A DNA stretch of 64,000 nucleotides from Enoplolaimus lenunculus. Lineage: Eukaryota > Nematoda > Enoplea > Enoplida > Thoracostomopsidae. A model generated the notes under the pieces. It made no database searches. It saw nothing but the letters and a program-made list of their open reading frames with translations, and was not told where the DNA came from. The DNA is taken from NCBI GenBank assembly GCA_030248215.1, contig JASANG010002430.1:62001-126000 (forward strand). Direction: 5' to 3'. The position numbers were made by a program, and so were the translations under genes. Below, one piece after another: positions 1 to 11,400 of the stretch; within the stretch, counting starts at the first letter, position 1; each line of letters starts with the position of its first letter.

Positions 1-130
1 CGAAAACGCAACATTTTGCCATTGACCAGTTCTCTTGTTATCATCCAGTTAAACTTCAATTTCAATTTCAATCGTTGTGTCCGCAGCTGGTACTACCAAC
101 GCCGCTACGCTCACGCTCAAAACAACCGTA

Positions 131-1739
131 ATGGGACTGATTTGCTCGTGTGGACTTGACAAAAATGAAATCAGCGTTCCGTTTTTGTCAGAAGATGAAA
201 AATTAGCAATCAAACAATCGTGGTGCGATATGCACAAGCTTAGTCCAGACCTCGATATGATTTTTGTCAAAATGATGGAACATCGAAATCCTTTGGCTCG
301 ACTAGTGATGGGCGCCGCAAATCAAATGATGTTCGGTCAAGTTGAGGCAAAAATGCGAACACAATTTCGGTCGATTGTCAATTTGTTTCACGGTACTAAT
401 AGAAGGACAGTGGCTAGGGTGTCCGAGCCTTTCACCGTCGCACCTGCGAGGTGGTTCCACCTCATAAGTGACCACCTGGGGCGTAGGAGTCTTTTCAGTT
501 AATCCCTCCAGCCCGCGTTTACCCAAAATTGGCTTGATTTTGAAAATTTTTGCATATTTAAGCTTCTCATGACCTCCATGTCTGAATTTGAATTTTGAAA
601 ATTTCGATTTTTTAAGATCCCAAGGTCCTCCCATGGGACACAAAAAAATTTTTAATTAACCTACCAAAAATTCCAAGTTAGGCGTGGAATGATCCATTCA
701 AAGTTAGAAGGAGCTCAAACATGCAAAAATCTTAAAATGAAACCATTTTTGGGCAAACGCGGGCTGGGGAAACGGAAAAGACCCTGACGCAGTAGCATAG
801 CTAAAAATGGGGGCTGGGAACATGCGCGTGAGCACAAGCATGATAAATTGCACGCAAAAAAGAGTTAAATTTCCATAGTTTCAGTATTCGATGGTTATTA
901 AAACCCAATCGCTGTGTAGCTCGTAGTCACAAACGGGAAAGAAACTTTGGCTCCCCTTTTGACTAAAATTAAATGCCTGACTGTTTAATGTTTTAATTTA
1001 ATTTTTCTATGCAGTTGTTTTGGGCGTAACTTTCTGTTGAGATGGTTACGGGCTTAAAGCGTTCTTCTTTACAGTTAACAGGTGATCCACACTGGGTTGC
1101 ATACTCTGGTCTAAGATTTTTGACTGAAATTAAACGTGATTTTGAGTGTTAGGGCAAAACATTCTGTAGCAATGTAGGGGAAAATTGAGAATGTATAGAA
1201 CAGGGCCTGTAACACTAGTATACGGATTCTCTTTAGCCTAAGCCTAAGTCAAAGCCTAGTCATAACTATAAGCGTACACATATTAAAGCCTATGCCTAAA
1301 AAAATTAGTCTAAAGCGTATGCTTACTCTATTGCAGTCCCGCAGAAATCATTCCACCCCTGATTTTTTCATTGTACGTTTACATTAGTGAATGATGTAAG
1401 TAGGTAAATTTTTGCCAAAATATATTATATACGCAAATGATTTCAGTGCTCATTATGACGTACAATTTGGACGATTCCGAGGTAACCGTATCGTGTGAAC
1501 TTTTCGGCCAAGACGACGCTGAAGAAGAAATTCGAAACGGTGGCGATCGATGTCAAATTCAAGAAGTTTCGCTTTTTTTACAAATGATCGTTGCGCATTT
1601 AATTGAATCTCAACACCAAGAAGTATCACTGATTAACGCGTGGAAAAAACTCGGCACAAATATTATTCGCTCGATGAAAGATGGGGCGTACTGGGCTGAA
1701 GAACGATGGGGCGTTCATTTAAATAATCATCTAGACTGA
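131..1739 (+). CDS. Divergent globin-like protein, two exons
   Basis: Exons 131-392 and 1447-1739, joined across a GT-AG intron (donor CACG/GTACTA, acceptor GATTTCAG) with matching phase 1, give 184 residues ending at TGA 1737-1739. The start is ATG 131 (MGLICSCG); a pyrimidine tract with CAG at 86-88 could be an upstream acceptor for a leader or 5' UTR exon. Residues 20-60 have the helix A-B look of nematode globins (LSEDEKLAIKQSW, then FVKMMEHRNPLARLV). The last 50 residues (INAWKKLGTNIIRSM) resemble the G-H helices. Globins bind haem and oxygen. I do not see a clear proximal His in an F-helix context, so haem binding is uncertain. Gly2 and Cys5/Cys7 could allow N-terminal acylation, as in some membrane globins (inference). 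The intron carries a TIR element. This is a family-level call made by eye; a non-globin helical protein remains possible. Confidence 0.5.
481..790. mobile_element. MITE in the globin intron
   Basis: The sequences at 481-524 and 751-790 are near-inverted copies about 40 bp long. The core of the left arm is CCAGCCCGCGTTTACCC and the right arm carries its complement. The interior is AT-rich and non-coding. No clear target duplication was found at these edges, so the true ends may lie slightly outside. The superfamily is not assigned. Confidence 0.6.
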
Positions 1740-3285
1740 GGGAATATATAATGTATGCTGGACTGTGGTATATTTTGTTACATGCCCCGTGTTGAAGCGT
1801 TACGTATGGCCGAGTGGTATGCTCGATTGGAATTGGTGCCAAATTCATCGGGGTTCCAATCCTAGTTGCAATATAGTTTTGTGAACACTTGATTGCTTTA
1901 TACAGAAATTTTATGTTGTGTTGATATGTGAATGCTTTTGCGGGTCTTATTTGCATCGGTTTATGAGTATTTAAATATGCAAGAATCCATGGCTAGTGTT
2001 ATGCTTTTAAAACATTCTTACAATGCGAATTGAAAGAATTTTGCAACTTTTATAAAATTGCAAAGCACAGTTTGAAAAACAGTAAAGTTTCGAAACACAA
2101 AGGAATGAGCCCCTTTTAATTTGTTCGGCTTCCCGAGCAAAGGAATGCGCCTTATGCGTTCGCCCTTACCCTTAGGAACATGCTTAAATTTGTTTTGATC
2201 GTTGTGTAAGTACGAACTTACCCGATATATATGAACCCGTTCACTATTAAATCAGTGAATAAAACGCTTAAAACAATACCAACATTAGACAGATTACCGA
2301 AGAAGCCGCCACAAATGAAACAAAATAAATTTAAAGCTTAGTTACATTTATACATATATAACAATAAATTGTTGGATTTATATACAGCTTGTCTCTACAT
2401 TTAAAATTAAGCCAAAGACTTTGACAAAAAAGTTAATCAGACTTTAAGCCTTTTACGAAACGGAAGACTAAAGACTAAAGGTAAGTTTAGTCGAAGCGTA
2501 TAGGAGTCAAATGATATCTAACTGTTTACTAAAACATATTATCTCATTGCACAAAAACGGCGGATACCCCAACCATGGCAATCGCCACAGCTGGTGCGGA
2601 GTGGTGAAAAGGTATATTTTTAAATTTTAACAATTTCCGTGCAACATTGATTATACACTATTTGGTGTACAACGTGGGGTTCGTTGGACCTCAATTTATT
2701 TCTCGCTCAAGATTTTATTGGCAGTAATCAAAGACAATAAAAGATAAACAGGTTTCATTCTAAATCATATTAAGCAAAAGAAAATGCCCTCCCGTAGTTT
2801 GGACCGGTAACACGACCAGGGTGCAAAGGGATAGCAAAAATAACGGAAACGGAAACGGGTAGTGATCAAAATAACGAAAACGGAAACAAAGCATAAACTG
2901 ACACCGCATTTTTTTACTTTAGTATAGTTACTGAGGATATATTTCGGCACTGAAAACTGACACGCATATATGCTCCTGTTGCAGCGTCTCAAAGCATTTT
3001 CAATGAATTAAAAATAAAATACGTTTAAAATAACACAAATAATGGTCACTGTTTACTTTGAGAACGATATTGGTTGCACGTATCTGCAATGGGAGGCGCC
3101 CCGGCCGTGCCCCCCAACAGCATCTCGACAAAAATTATATAGCAATTTTATGGCAATAGTTCGTGGTTTGTATGTGGGTGAAAAAATTAGTTTATTACCT
3201 GTGAAATTTTGGCCCCCCATTTTGAAATCCTGGATCCGCCACTGCGTATCTGCTATATTTGCCCCATAGTACTCGTCGTGCCATA
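1740..3285. other. Spacer without a recognised gene
   Basis: AT-rich sequence follows the globin stop. It contains the tRNA-like module at 1800-1862, possible poly(A) signals near 2260 and 2362, and at 2780-2960 a stretch of ATAACGGAAACGG-type repeats. At 3200-3244 it has the end of a TIR element reading (on the - strand) CAGTGGCGGATCCAGG followed by a G-run, a terminus type common in invertebrate DNA transposons. No coding exon could be supported. Confidence 0.5.
1800..1862 (+). repeat. tRNA-like module (SINE or tRNA pseudogene)
   Basis: An A-box-like stretch (TGGCCGAGTGGTATGCTC, about 1807) and a B-box-like stretch (GGGTTCCAATCCT, about 1850) sit at tRNA spacing. No paired acceptor stem or normal anticodon loop with U33 can be built, so this is not called a functional tRNA. 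Confidence 0.4.
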
Positions 3286-3737
3286 CTGTAGTGACCCGAA
3301 TAAGAGGGGGGACTGATTTGTGTTTGGCCTCTCCAGACGGTATCCCCCTTGTTATTCGGTTACGGACTGTTATTTATTTTTAACCCACGCTCCGCCACCC
3401 TTCGTTACTGATATATATCCGGTACTTACTACAACTATCCGTTGAATTAAACGTTTATTTGTCTTGCGTCAATAGCTTGAGCGATCATGCAAGATTATAC
3501 CTAGGAATGTACTTTCATAATTTAAAGTACGCCTTAAAGATTCGAACTCAATTTTATTTGGTCCTGGAGTCATTTATGCACTACAATTAGGAATAACTGA
3601 CCTTCATTGAATCTAATTAGGATTTAGGGACTCTATTCGCTTACGGACTCTTAGTATTGATACGGACTCCTATTAATTGGGACTCAAAATGGGACCCCCT
3701 CTTATTACTCAACACCCTCTTATTCGGGTCACTACAG
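3286..3737. mobile_element. Tc1/mariner-type MITE, full-length copy
   Basis: The termini are perfect inverted copies of CTGTAGTGACCCGAATAAG, flanked on each side by TA (3284-3285 and 3738-3739), the target duplication of Tc1/mariner elements. The interior is 452 bp, non-coding, with a C-rich stretch beside each end. Two further copies lie at 34047-34483 and 48105-48292. Confidence 0.85.
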
Positions 3738-6700
3738 TATTCTATATCACGCAAAAGTTTGGCTTATACTCAATTCCTAGATTTAGGCCTTTTTGACCCG
3801 TGTGGCTAAAAAATGAGAAGCCAGCCCTCAATTTTAACATAGACTGAACAGAAAAATTAGCCTCTAGCCTAAGCTTATTCAATTGCAGATTCGCGGAAAA
3901 ACGGTCGGCCCCTGTTCTATGCATGGGCCGCCGATATTTAGCGTACTGCAGTGGCTTAACTTATAGTTGCAGGTCTAATAATAACTAATTTGTCAAAATA
4001 AGAGTTCCACCTTCTTAAATGTACAATTTTCAGGATTTGTAACATATGTAGAGAAAAGACATGAAAAACATAAAGCTGGACATACTAAATGCAAACATAA
4101 ATCAGTACTTTGAACGCTAATTATACAACACAAACAAGAAACACTGATAAATTCAAAAATAAAAATTTATATAGCTCAAAGTTCAGCAACCAAAACCGTT
4201 CGGAAGCCAGAACTAAAAAGAAACACAGTTTGTTTCGATAAGTTTTCATGAGTGAAAAAGTTATCAACCCCCAAAACTCAATGCTATTTGCAGCTTGGGT
4301 GACAGAGAATTTAAAACGTAACTTTTTCAATCTTGATACTCTCGCTCCTTATAAAACTTTCTCTCCTGTTGTTCGGAATTTTGTGGTCGCATCATGTCAA
4401 ACTTTTTGCACCTATACGATACGCATAACACCTACGCCTATAAAATCCTCGATTTCTTCGTGAACCAGATTCAAAGACAACGTAAACGTAACTAAGAATT
4501 TGAATTACTACAACAGCACGATGTTAGAACGCGAATACCAACCAGCATCAAAATACAAACCAAAAAATAAGTAGGAACAGGTTAATATATGTTGCGTAAA
4601 ATAAGTGTAAAGTCGCATGGTCTGGTTCAAATTCAGGTTAATCATTTGTAGTGTGCTGAATGGAGAAATTCAAGACTTTTGTCACTCACACGTTACCGTT
4701 TGTAGGTTGCGCACAAATAAAGTCCACCCTGTTCTGCTGGAACGGTATGGACGTCCATACCGTCTACCAGTCCTACGTTTTGTCCACTGGCGACATAGCT
4801 ATTAAGCGGACATTTATGAGTTCAGCGCAACGGTGTGCGGACAAAATTTATGTGGCAATAACGGTGTAGCTAGCTAAAGTTTTAAATGTTAGTTCTTACA
4901 TACGCCACAAATTTTAAAAGTAGCTAGTATGCGCGAAATCATTTAAAATGTTTGTAAAAGTTCAGTTCTGAGCTGGACTGGGGTATATTTGGCGTCAGGG
5001 CTCAAAAATGATCAAATTTTTAATGCACTTGGCTACAGTAACGTTTTGGATTTTTCAATCTTAAGTGCTGACATCTCAATTTAGAGCACCAAAGATGCGT
5101 TTTACGTCGGCTAAAACATAATGCAACTTTAATCAATTTGAAATAATTTAGTATTGTATAAGTCGCATAAAAACACTGTATCGGACATACATTAGAAATA
5201 TTGATAGCTATGCGGACATTTTTCCCTCAGAACAAACGGTATCGAAATGTCCGCTTTTATAGTTCAAGTAGCGGCGGACATTTATTTAGCTAACTATACT
5301 GTAGGACGTTACTCGTGCGCAGAGTGCTTTTAGTAACGTGTGACTGACATTTACCCATGGCGTTAAAATTATACGGAAAAATAACGGAAGAAAACAGATG
5401 TTTTGAGTATAGCAGGTTTATTTTTTAAGTTTTCAAAATGTTTCTTGTTAAATGTCAATACAAGTTGAAATATTTTGTTTCTTGTATAATTTAAGTTAGA
5501 CTTGCTCCAAAAATAAGGTCTTCAACTTTCGAAAAACTGTGATTTAATTAAATTTAGTAGTTAGTACTAAAGAGGTTCTATTTTAGTTTAACTTTTTTGA
5601 AAATATTCTGAATGACAGCATTTTGTTTAAGGTTTTGAATTTTGATACTATAAATCGTAGTAAATATGATCTGACTACAAATGTGCAAATATTTCATTAC
5701 ACAACAAATTTCAATCGCACAAAGTACTAAAGCTTCCACAGCACAAAAACGGATGATTTGCCTGTTGTAAAAATGATATTAGAATAATCAAATTACTATT
5801 TTATTACTAATATCAACGTTTGATAACAAATAATGATAAGCACGCTGTGCACACTACAGACTACAGAGGTGTCATATACCTAAAAAACGTGCATATGTCA
5901 GCTAAAGTGGCCACAATCTTTTGGTATTGAGTCTGGAAAAAAATCTGCCAACAGGATATATCGCTTTTATTGCCGATACATAAAAAGAAATGAACCTGAA
6001 GTTAGGTTCGGAGCTAAATCGCAGCATACATCGGAAATAAATGTTGCATCAACACGAACCAGCAAAATACAAATCGATGTAGCATCTAGCATCATTTTAA
6101 GATAAATGATGTAAGTACGGATGCAACTCGCATTCCGGTTTGATTAGAAAACCGTTTTTGTAGCATAATCTTCAGCAACGTAGGACTGGTAGAGCGAGAG
6201 GTGACTCAACTGTCACAAATTTGTGTCCGCCACAGAGGAGCCAAGGCTACTTTAGCAAAGTACTCTTGAGTTCACCGTTGCCTATATACAGAACTGCCTG
6301 TAAGCTCGGCAACCGGGAGGGGATGCATCCCCCATCCCCCCTGTATCCGCCCTTGGTTTTCCGCGATGTTTTGTCGCTGTTTTGCGAGTTTACTGAGATT
6401 ATTACTAAATTAGTTTTTTTTTCGCTTTTCCACCCCCTAAAGAAAGGAGAAAAAAACGGAAAAAAGGCGTTTTTATTCCGTTCGTTTTTCCGGTGCCCAG
6501 CCCTACCGTCACTATACTTAGGCTTTTATAGCATTATATATTAAACATTTAAAGCCTTCGTGTAATCCAAAAGCCCCCACGTTGCAATCGCATAGAGTAT
6601 TTTCATAGGGCCGCGTTTTAACAACATTGTAACCAGTCACAACAAAAAGGTTGCTAAAATATCCGATAAAAGCACGTTAACGGTGGGCCAAAACAATTTA

Positions 6701-7116
6701 CCACAATTGGCGTTTGTCTACATTTCAGGCAATGCTTGCAGTGCAGCACACTACTGAACTGAGTGTATATATAAATTTTTAAATTATGCAGGTACAATAG
6801 AGCTACTGATTAATTAGAACATATTAAATAATCGTCGCCTATTTTAACTTAATTGTGCTCATTTTTTATTAATTGCAAGGAAGTTTTTGTAATCATTAAT
6901 TATTTTAGATTTCAACAAAATTTAACTGAAAAAATGAAACTGGCAGCAAAAACCTTCTTACACCACTCACAAAAAGTATAATCTTTAATATTTCTCGTAA
7001 TCGGTCGCAGTATTTTCATATTTTGGTATATGTGTATATGTATGGCATATCTTGCGTCCCATAGAGGTATACGATTTGTTAATCACAAAGCTAGTAGTTT
7101 TTAAATCTAAATTTTG
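3738..7116. other. Long AT-rich spacer, no gene seen
   Basis: I found no exon with conserved coding sense in this stretch. It holds a perfect 22-bp palindrome at 4742-4763, scattered GCGGACATTT motifs between 4590 and 5290, and a G/C-run element end near 6300-6350 that resembles the GGCGGATAC class of TIR termini. Short reading frames here look random. Confidence 0.5.
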
Positions 7117-7572
7117 AAGCCCTATTCACATGTGAAAGTTTTTGAAGCACAAGTTTGCATTAGCAAATAAATTCAAACATCAAACTTGTTTTATATTTCG
7201 CAGTGTACGGCGCTTGTCACGGAGGTTGTTTAGCGCTTTCAAGTCGAGAAATTTCGAGGTGGGTCTTTTTTACGCGTGAATGTTTCATGCAGGTAAAACT
7301 TGCAGAAGCAAGTTTTTTCAATAATTCATACGAAGAACTTGCAGCTGCGATTTATTCATAATAAATATGTGCCAGGCATTAATTCATATGTATAAGTAGC
7401 CTTGTAAGTCGAATTCATGCAGAGCATCATTCGCTGAACAGATATTTATAGCGTATGCTTTATATTTATTGCAATAGTGTGCAAATTATTCATAAAAATT
7501 CATGTCAAGTTTCATAATGAAATCATGCTTCCTTGCAATCGCAGAAAAAACTTGTACGTGTGAATAGGGCTT
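7117..7572. mobile_element. 456-bp MITE with AAGCCCTATTCACA termini
   Basis: The left end AAGCCCTATTCACATGT (7117) and the right end, which complements to AAGCCCTATTCACACGT (7572), form terminal inverted repeats. Internally, AAACTTG and CAAGTTT motifs recur in both orientations, suggesting a fold-back element. It is non-coding. The superfamily is not assigned because no target duplication is clear. Confidence 0.7.
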
Positions 7573-8489
7573 AAAAAGTTACACACATGCTTCAAAAAGA
7601 ACTGCTTGTGCGCGCTGAATTCTGGATTGCTGACATGTGAAATTTTCGCAGGATAATACGATAATTTGTTTGCGGTATTTGTTTAAAAACCGGTTGCATA
7701 AATGGCTGAATGGGGTGCTATCCACGGCGCAACGTGATTATCTCAGGTCCATGGTACATGAGATAGCGGCTGTATTTAATCGATGAGCATGGCAACTGCT
7801 GCTTTGCTAAACAAGCAAATATTACTTAATACATATTAGCTGGACGGTTTAACGGGCGTTTTGATTTTTAAGGCAAAAATTGGGCTCAACTTTCGCTTAG
7901 GAGGGAAGAATTGGTGCATGATTATTGATTTTTTAAAAATTTTGATATACACATTCGTGTTCAGCTCGACCTGGGAACCCAAAAATATGTTAGTTGACTA
8001 TATTCCGTGCAAATTTTGGATTTTTTGTTTAATTTTCAATAGGAGAGGAACCCTCGGTAGAACAAGCGCAAAAATTGTGTTTTAAAAGCTCAAAAAACTA
8101 AATTGTGAGGTAACTCCCTTATTTTTGACTAAGCAGCTTTGTGGAGGTTTTCAGCCCCACGCTACACGACTATGCATTTTGGATTCTACGCCAGTTATAC
8201 TTTCTTCATCGTTTTCATGTAAGGGGGTCCCTTGGATATAATATTTTTTGAAATCTCAGGTCGAGCTGATAAGAATATATTAATATTTTTGCAAGAACCA
8301 TGGTTCCTGATTTTCCCCAAACCGATATACATAGTGCCTAAAATTTTGTGTACCGACATTTTAAAGCTGCAGTTCAGCTTCGTTTTGGTGTTTAGTTGTA
8401 TATACGTATACCATCAATTTCAGTCGCACTTGTTTAACACGACAAAACAGGAGTTTTTCACCTATGAGTATTTTAGGATTAAAATATTG

Positions 8490-11400
8490 ATGGGCATAAG
8501 TAATGACGCTGCGATTAGATCGTTATGCTGTCATATTAAGGGCGTAGAACACTTAAGTAAGTAGTTTTCTCAATTGCTAGTTACGTTTTAGTCAGACATC
8601 AGTAAATTACATATCAACTGTGAAGGAATTCTCTAGCTACAAGCATAAAATTATGGCAGGGTGCAACCGGAATTCCGGTTCCGGCATTTTTTCGCCTTCC
8701 GGTTTCGGTTCATGTAAATTTTTAAGGGAATTATAAATTCTGGTATTAAAATTTGGTAGGTGTAAATTAAGATATGTTATTAAAAAATGACGACAAAAAT
8801 GTAATAGATTTCATTCGTTTAGTTTGACATTCGCCGGAAATAAACCATCGAAGGTAGATTCCGCTTCGTGGAAAGTAAAAATGTAAAATACAGCAGATAA
8901 AGTGAATACGTATCTCCAACTAAGGGTATTTCAACAATAATATTGCAAAAAAGAAAATTAAAATGAATTTTTCGGTGACATGTATTTTTCATTTTCCGGT
9001 TCCGTTTCCGGTAATTTTTCCAAATTCCTGTTTCGGTTCTGGTTCCGGTAAAATTGTAATTCTGGTTGCAGCCTGAGGTATGATATATTCTTGCAGATTA
9101 TGTGCATATGCAACATTATGCTGTTCAATGTATATATGCTTGCCGGCAGCATGCGTGTTACTAGAGTCGACGATGAAAGTAGTAAGAGTGGCTGACTGCT
9201 AGATGTAGCGGTAGTTCGTTTTCCAAACGATCCTAAGGTCGTTATTCGCGCCACTCTCTGTATACAATTGAAGGCTGACTAATGACTTCTTGTCACTATT
9301 ACGCAGTGTAGTATTTCAACTGAATATATCGGTAAAATAATAATGACACTGCGTTTAATTTTATCATATATTTTATTTCAGACTGCATCTTGACAAGTTA
9401 TCATAAGTTTGTGGCAGCATTAAGTAGGTATGTTGTATAATTTATGAATTATTACAGTTTTCAATAATGTTTTGGTGGGGTTTCTCATTGTTTAAAACAC
9501 TTAAGGGGTGAAAATCGGATTTTCTAGTTAGACAGTGCGGAAAGCTCAGTGTAAGTAGCGTGGCCCAAATTTATGATGTGACTTAAGAATTTGCGTATAT
9601 GTGTAGTGGGGTGTGGCTATTGTGACACCCTAAATGAAAATTAAGCTGACGCCACTAAGTAAATAGGCTAAACAAGTGTTTGCTATATGTCGTAATTACA
9701 CATTGTGTTTATATGCGCACAATGAAAAATCTGTTCTAGTTTGTATAAAAGTAGTGTACCGTCAAAAAATGTATGTCGAAATCGAATAGCTCCACGGCCC
9801 ACCTGGGCAGGGCAATTCTGGCAGGGGTTGTGGGGCTAATATAACATTCTTTTAAAACGTGAGTAAATAAACTGTATCATAAAAATACTATAGGGCTATT
9901 TAAGCCTTACTTTTCCGCGTTCTGCACACGGTGGGTACGTAATGGTGTTAGTCCCACTTTTAGCAAGATGTCACAAAAGCACCACTCGACCATACGTTTT
10001 TAAGTACATATGCTGCTGTGACAGTGACCGGCAGAAATATATGTTCCTTAATCACGTTTGTTATTCGCTTTATAAATGTGGCTCGTGGTTACTATATTTT
10101 CAATGATTTGACTTGTATGCAAGTTACGTCCGTTGGTTAACTTAGTCAATAAACGCATTAACAGTGACTTCACAACATGGGAGTTTCAAGAAAATGTCGC
10201 GTGACGCGATATGGTAAAAACTGTACCGTGCTCCCAGGGACATGCTTACGCAAAAGGTACATAAAATTTGAAGTTTAGTGTATTTTGCTGGCCCCGGTAT
10301 CGGAGCCCGGACCAGGTCCCGGGTAAAATCCTAGCCCCGGGACATCTTTAAAGCTTTATATCGCATGAATTACAAGTCATACATAAGTGACTTAAGAATT
10401 TGCGTATATGTGTAGTGGGGTGTGGCTATTGTGACACCCTAAATGAAAATTAAGCTGACGCCACTAAGTAAATAGGCTAAACAAGTGTTTGCTATATGTC
10501 GTAATTACACATTGTGTTTATATGCGCACAATGAAAAATCTGTTCTAGTTTGTATAAAAGTAGTGTACCGTCAAAAAATGTATGTCGAAATCGAATAGCT
10601 CCACGGCCCACCTGGGCAGGGCAATTCTGGCAGGGGTTGTGGGGCTAATATAACATTCTTTTAAAACGTGAGATAAATAAACTGTATCATAAAAATACGA
10701 TAGGGCTATTTACGCCTTACTTTTCCGCGTTCTGCACACGGTGGGTACGTAATGGTGTTAGTCCCACTTTTAGCAAGATGTCACAAAAGCACCACTCGAC
10801 CATACGTTTTTAAGTACATATGCTGCTGTGACAGTGACCGGCAGAAATATATGTTCCTTAATCACGTTTGTTATTCGCTTTATAAATGTGGCTCGTGGTT
10901 ACTATATTTTCAATGATTTGACTTGTATGCAAGTTACGTCCGTTGGTTAACTTAGTCAATAAACGCATTAACAGTGACTTCACAACATGGGAGTTTCAAG
11001 AAAATGTCGCGTGACGCGATATGGTAAAAACTGTACCGTGCTCACAGGGACATGCTTACGCAAAAGGTACATAAAATTTGAACTTTAGTGTATTTTGCTG
11101 GCCCCGGTATCGGAGCCCGGACCAGGTCCCGGGTAAAATCCTAGCCCCGGGACATCTTTAAAGCTTTATATCGCATGAATTACAAGTCATACATAATTTT
11201 TAGCGCTGCTGATACAAACAAAACATACGCTTACGACGAGTTTGAGCAGATTGAAAATATCAAACGGCTGCGTAAGTTTTAAATTTATTTTATTTCGTAA
11301 ATTAAGTTAGGCATGCATTTAGGTGGATGGCATGGCAAATCCTGCAATTCGATGTATACATCCTTATATATTAGTATTTAAAATATTGTTTCGGTTTGTT

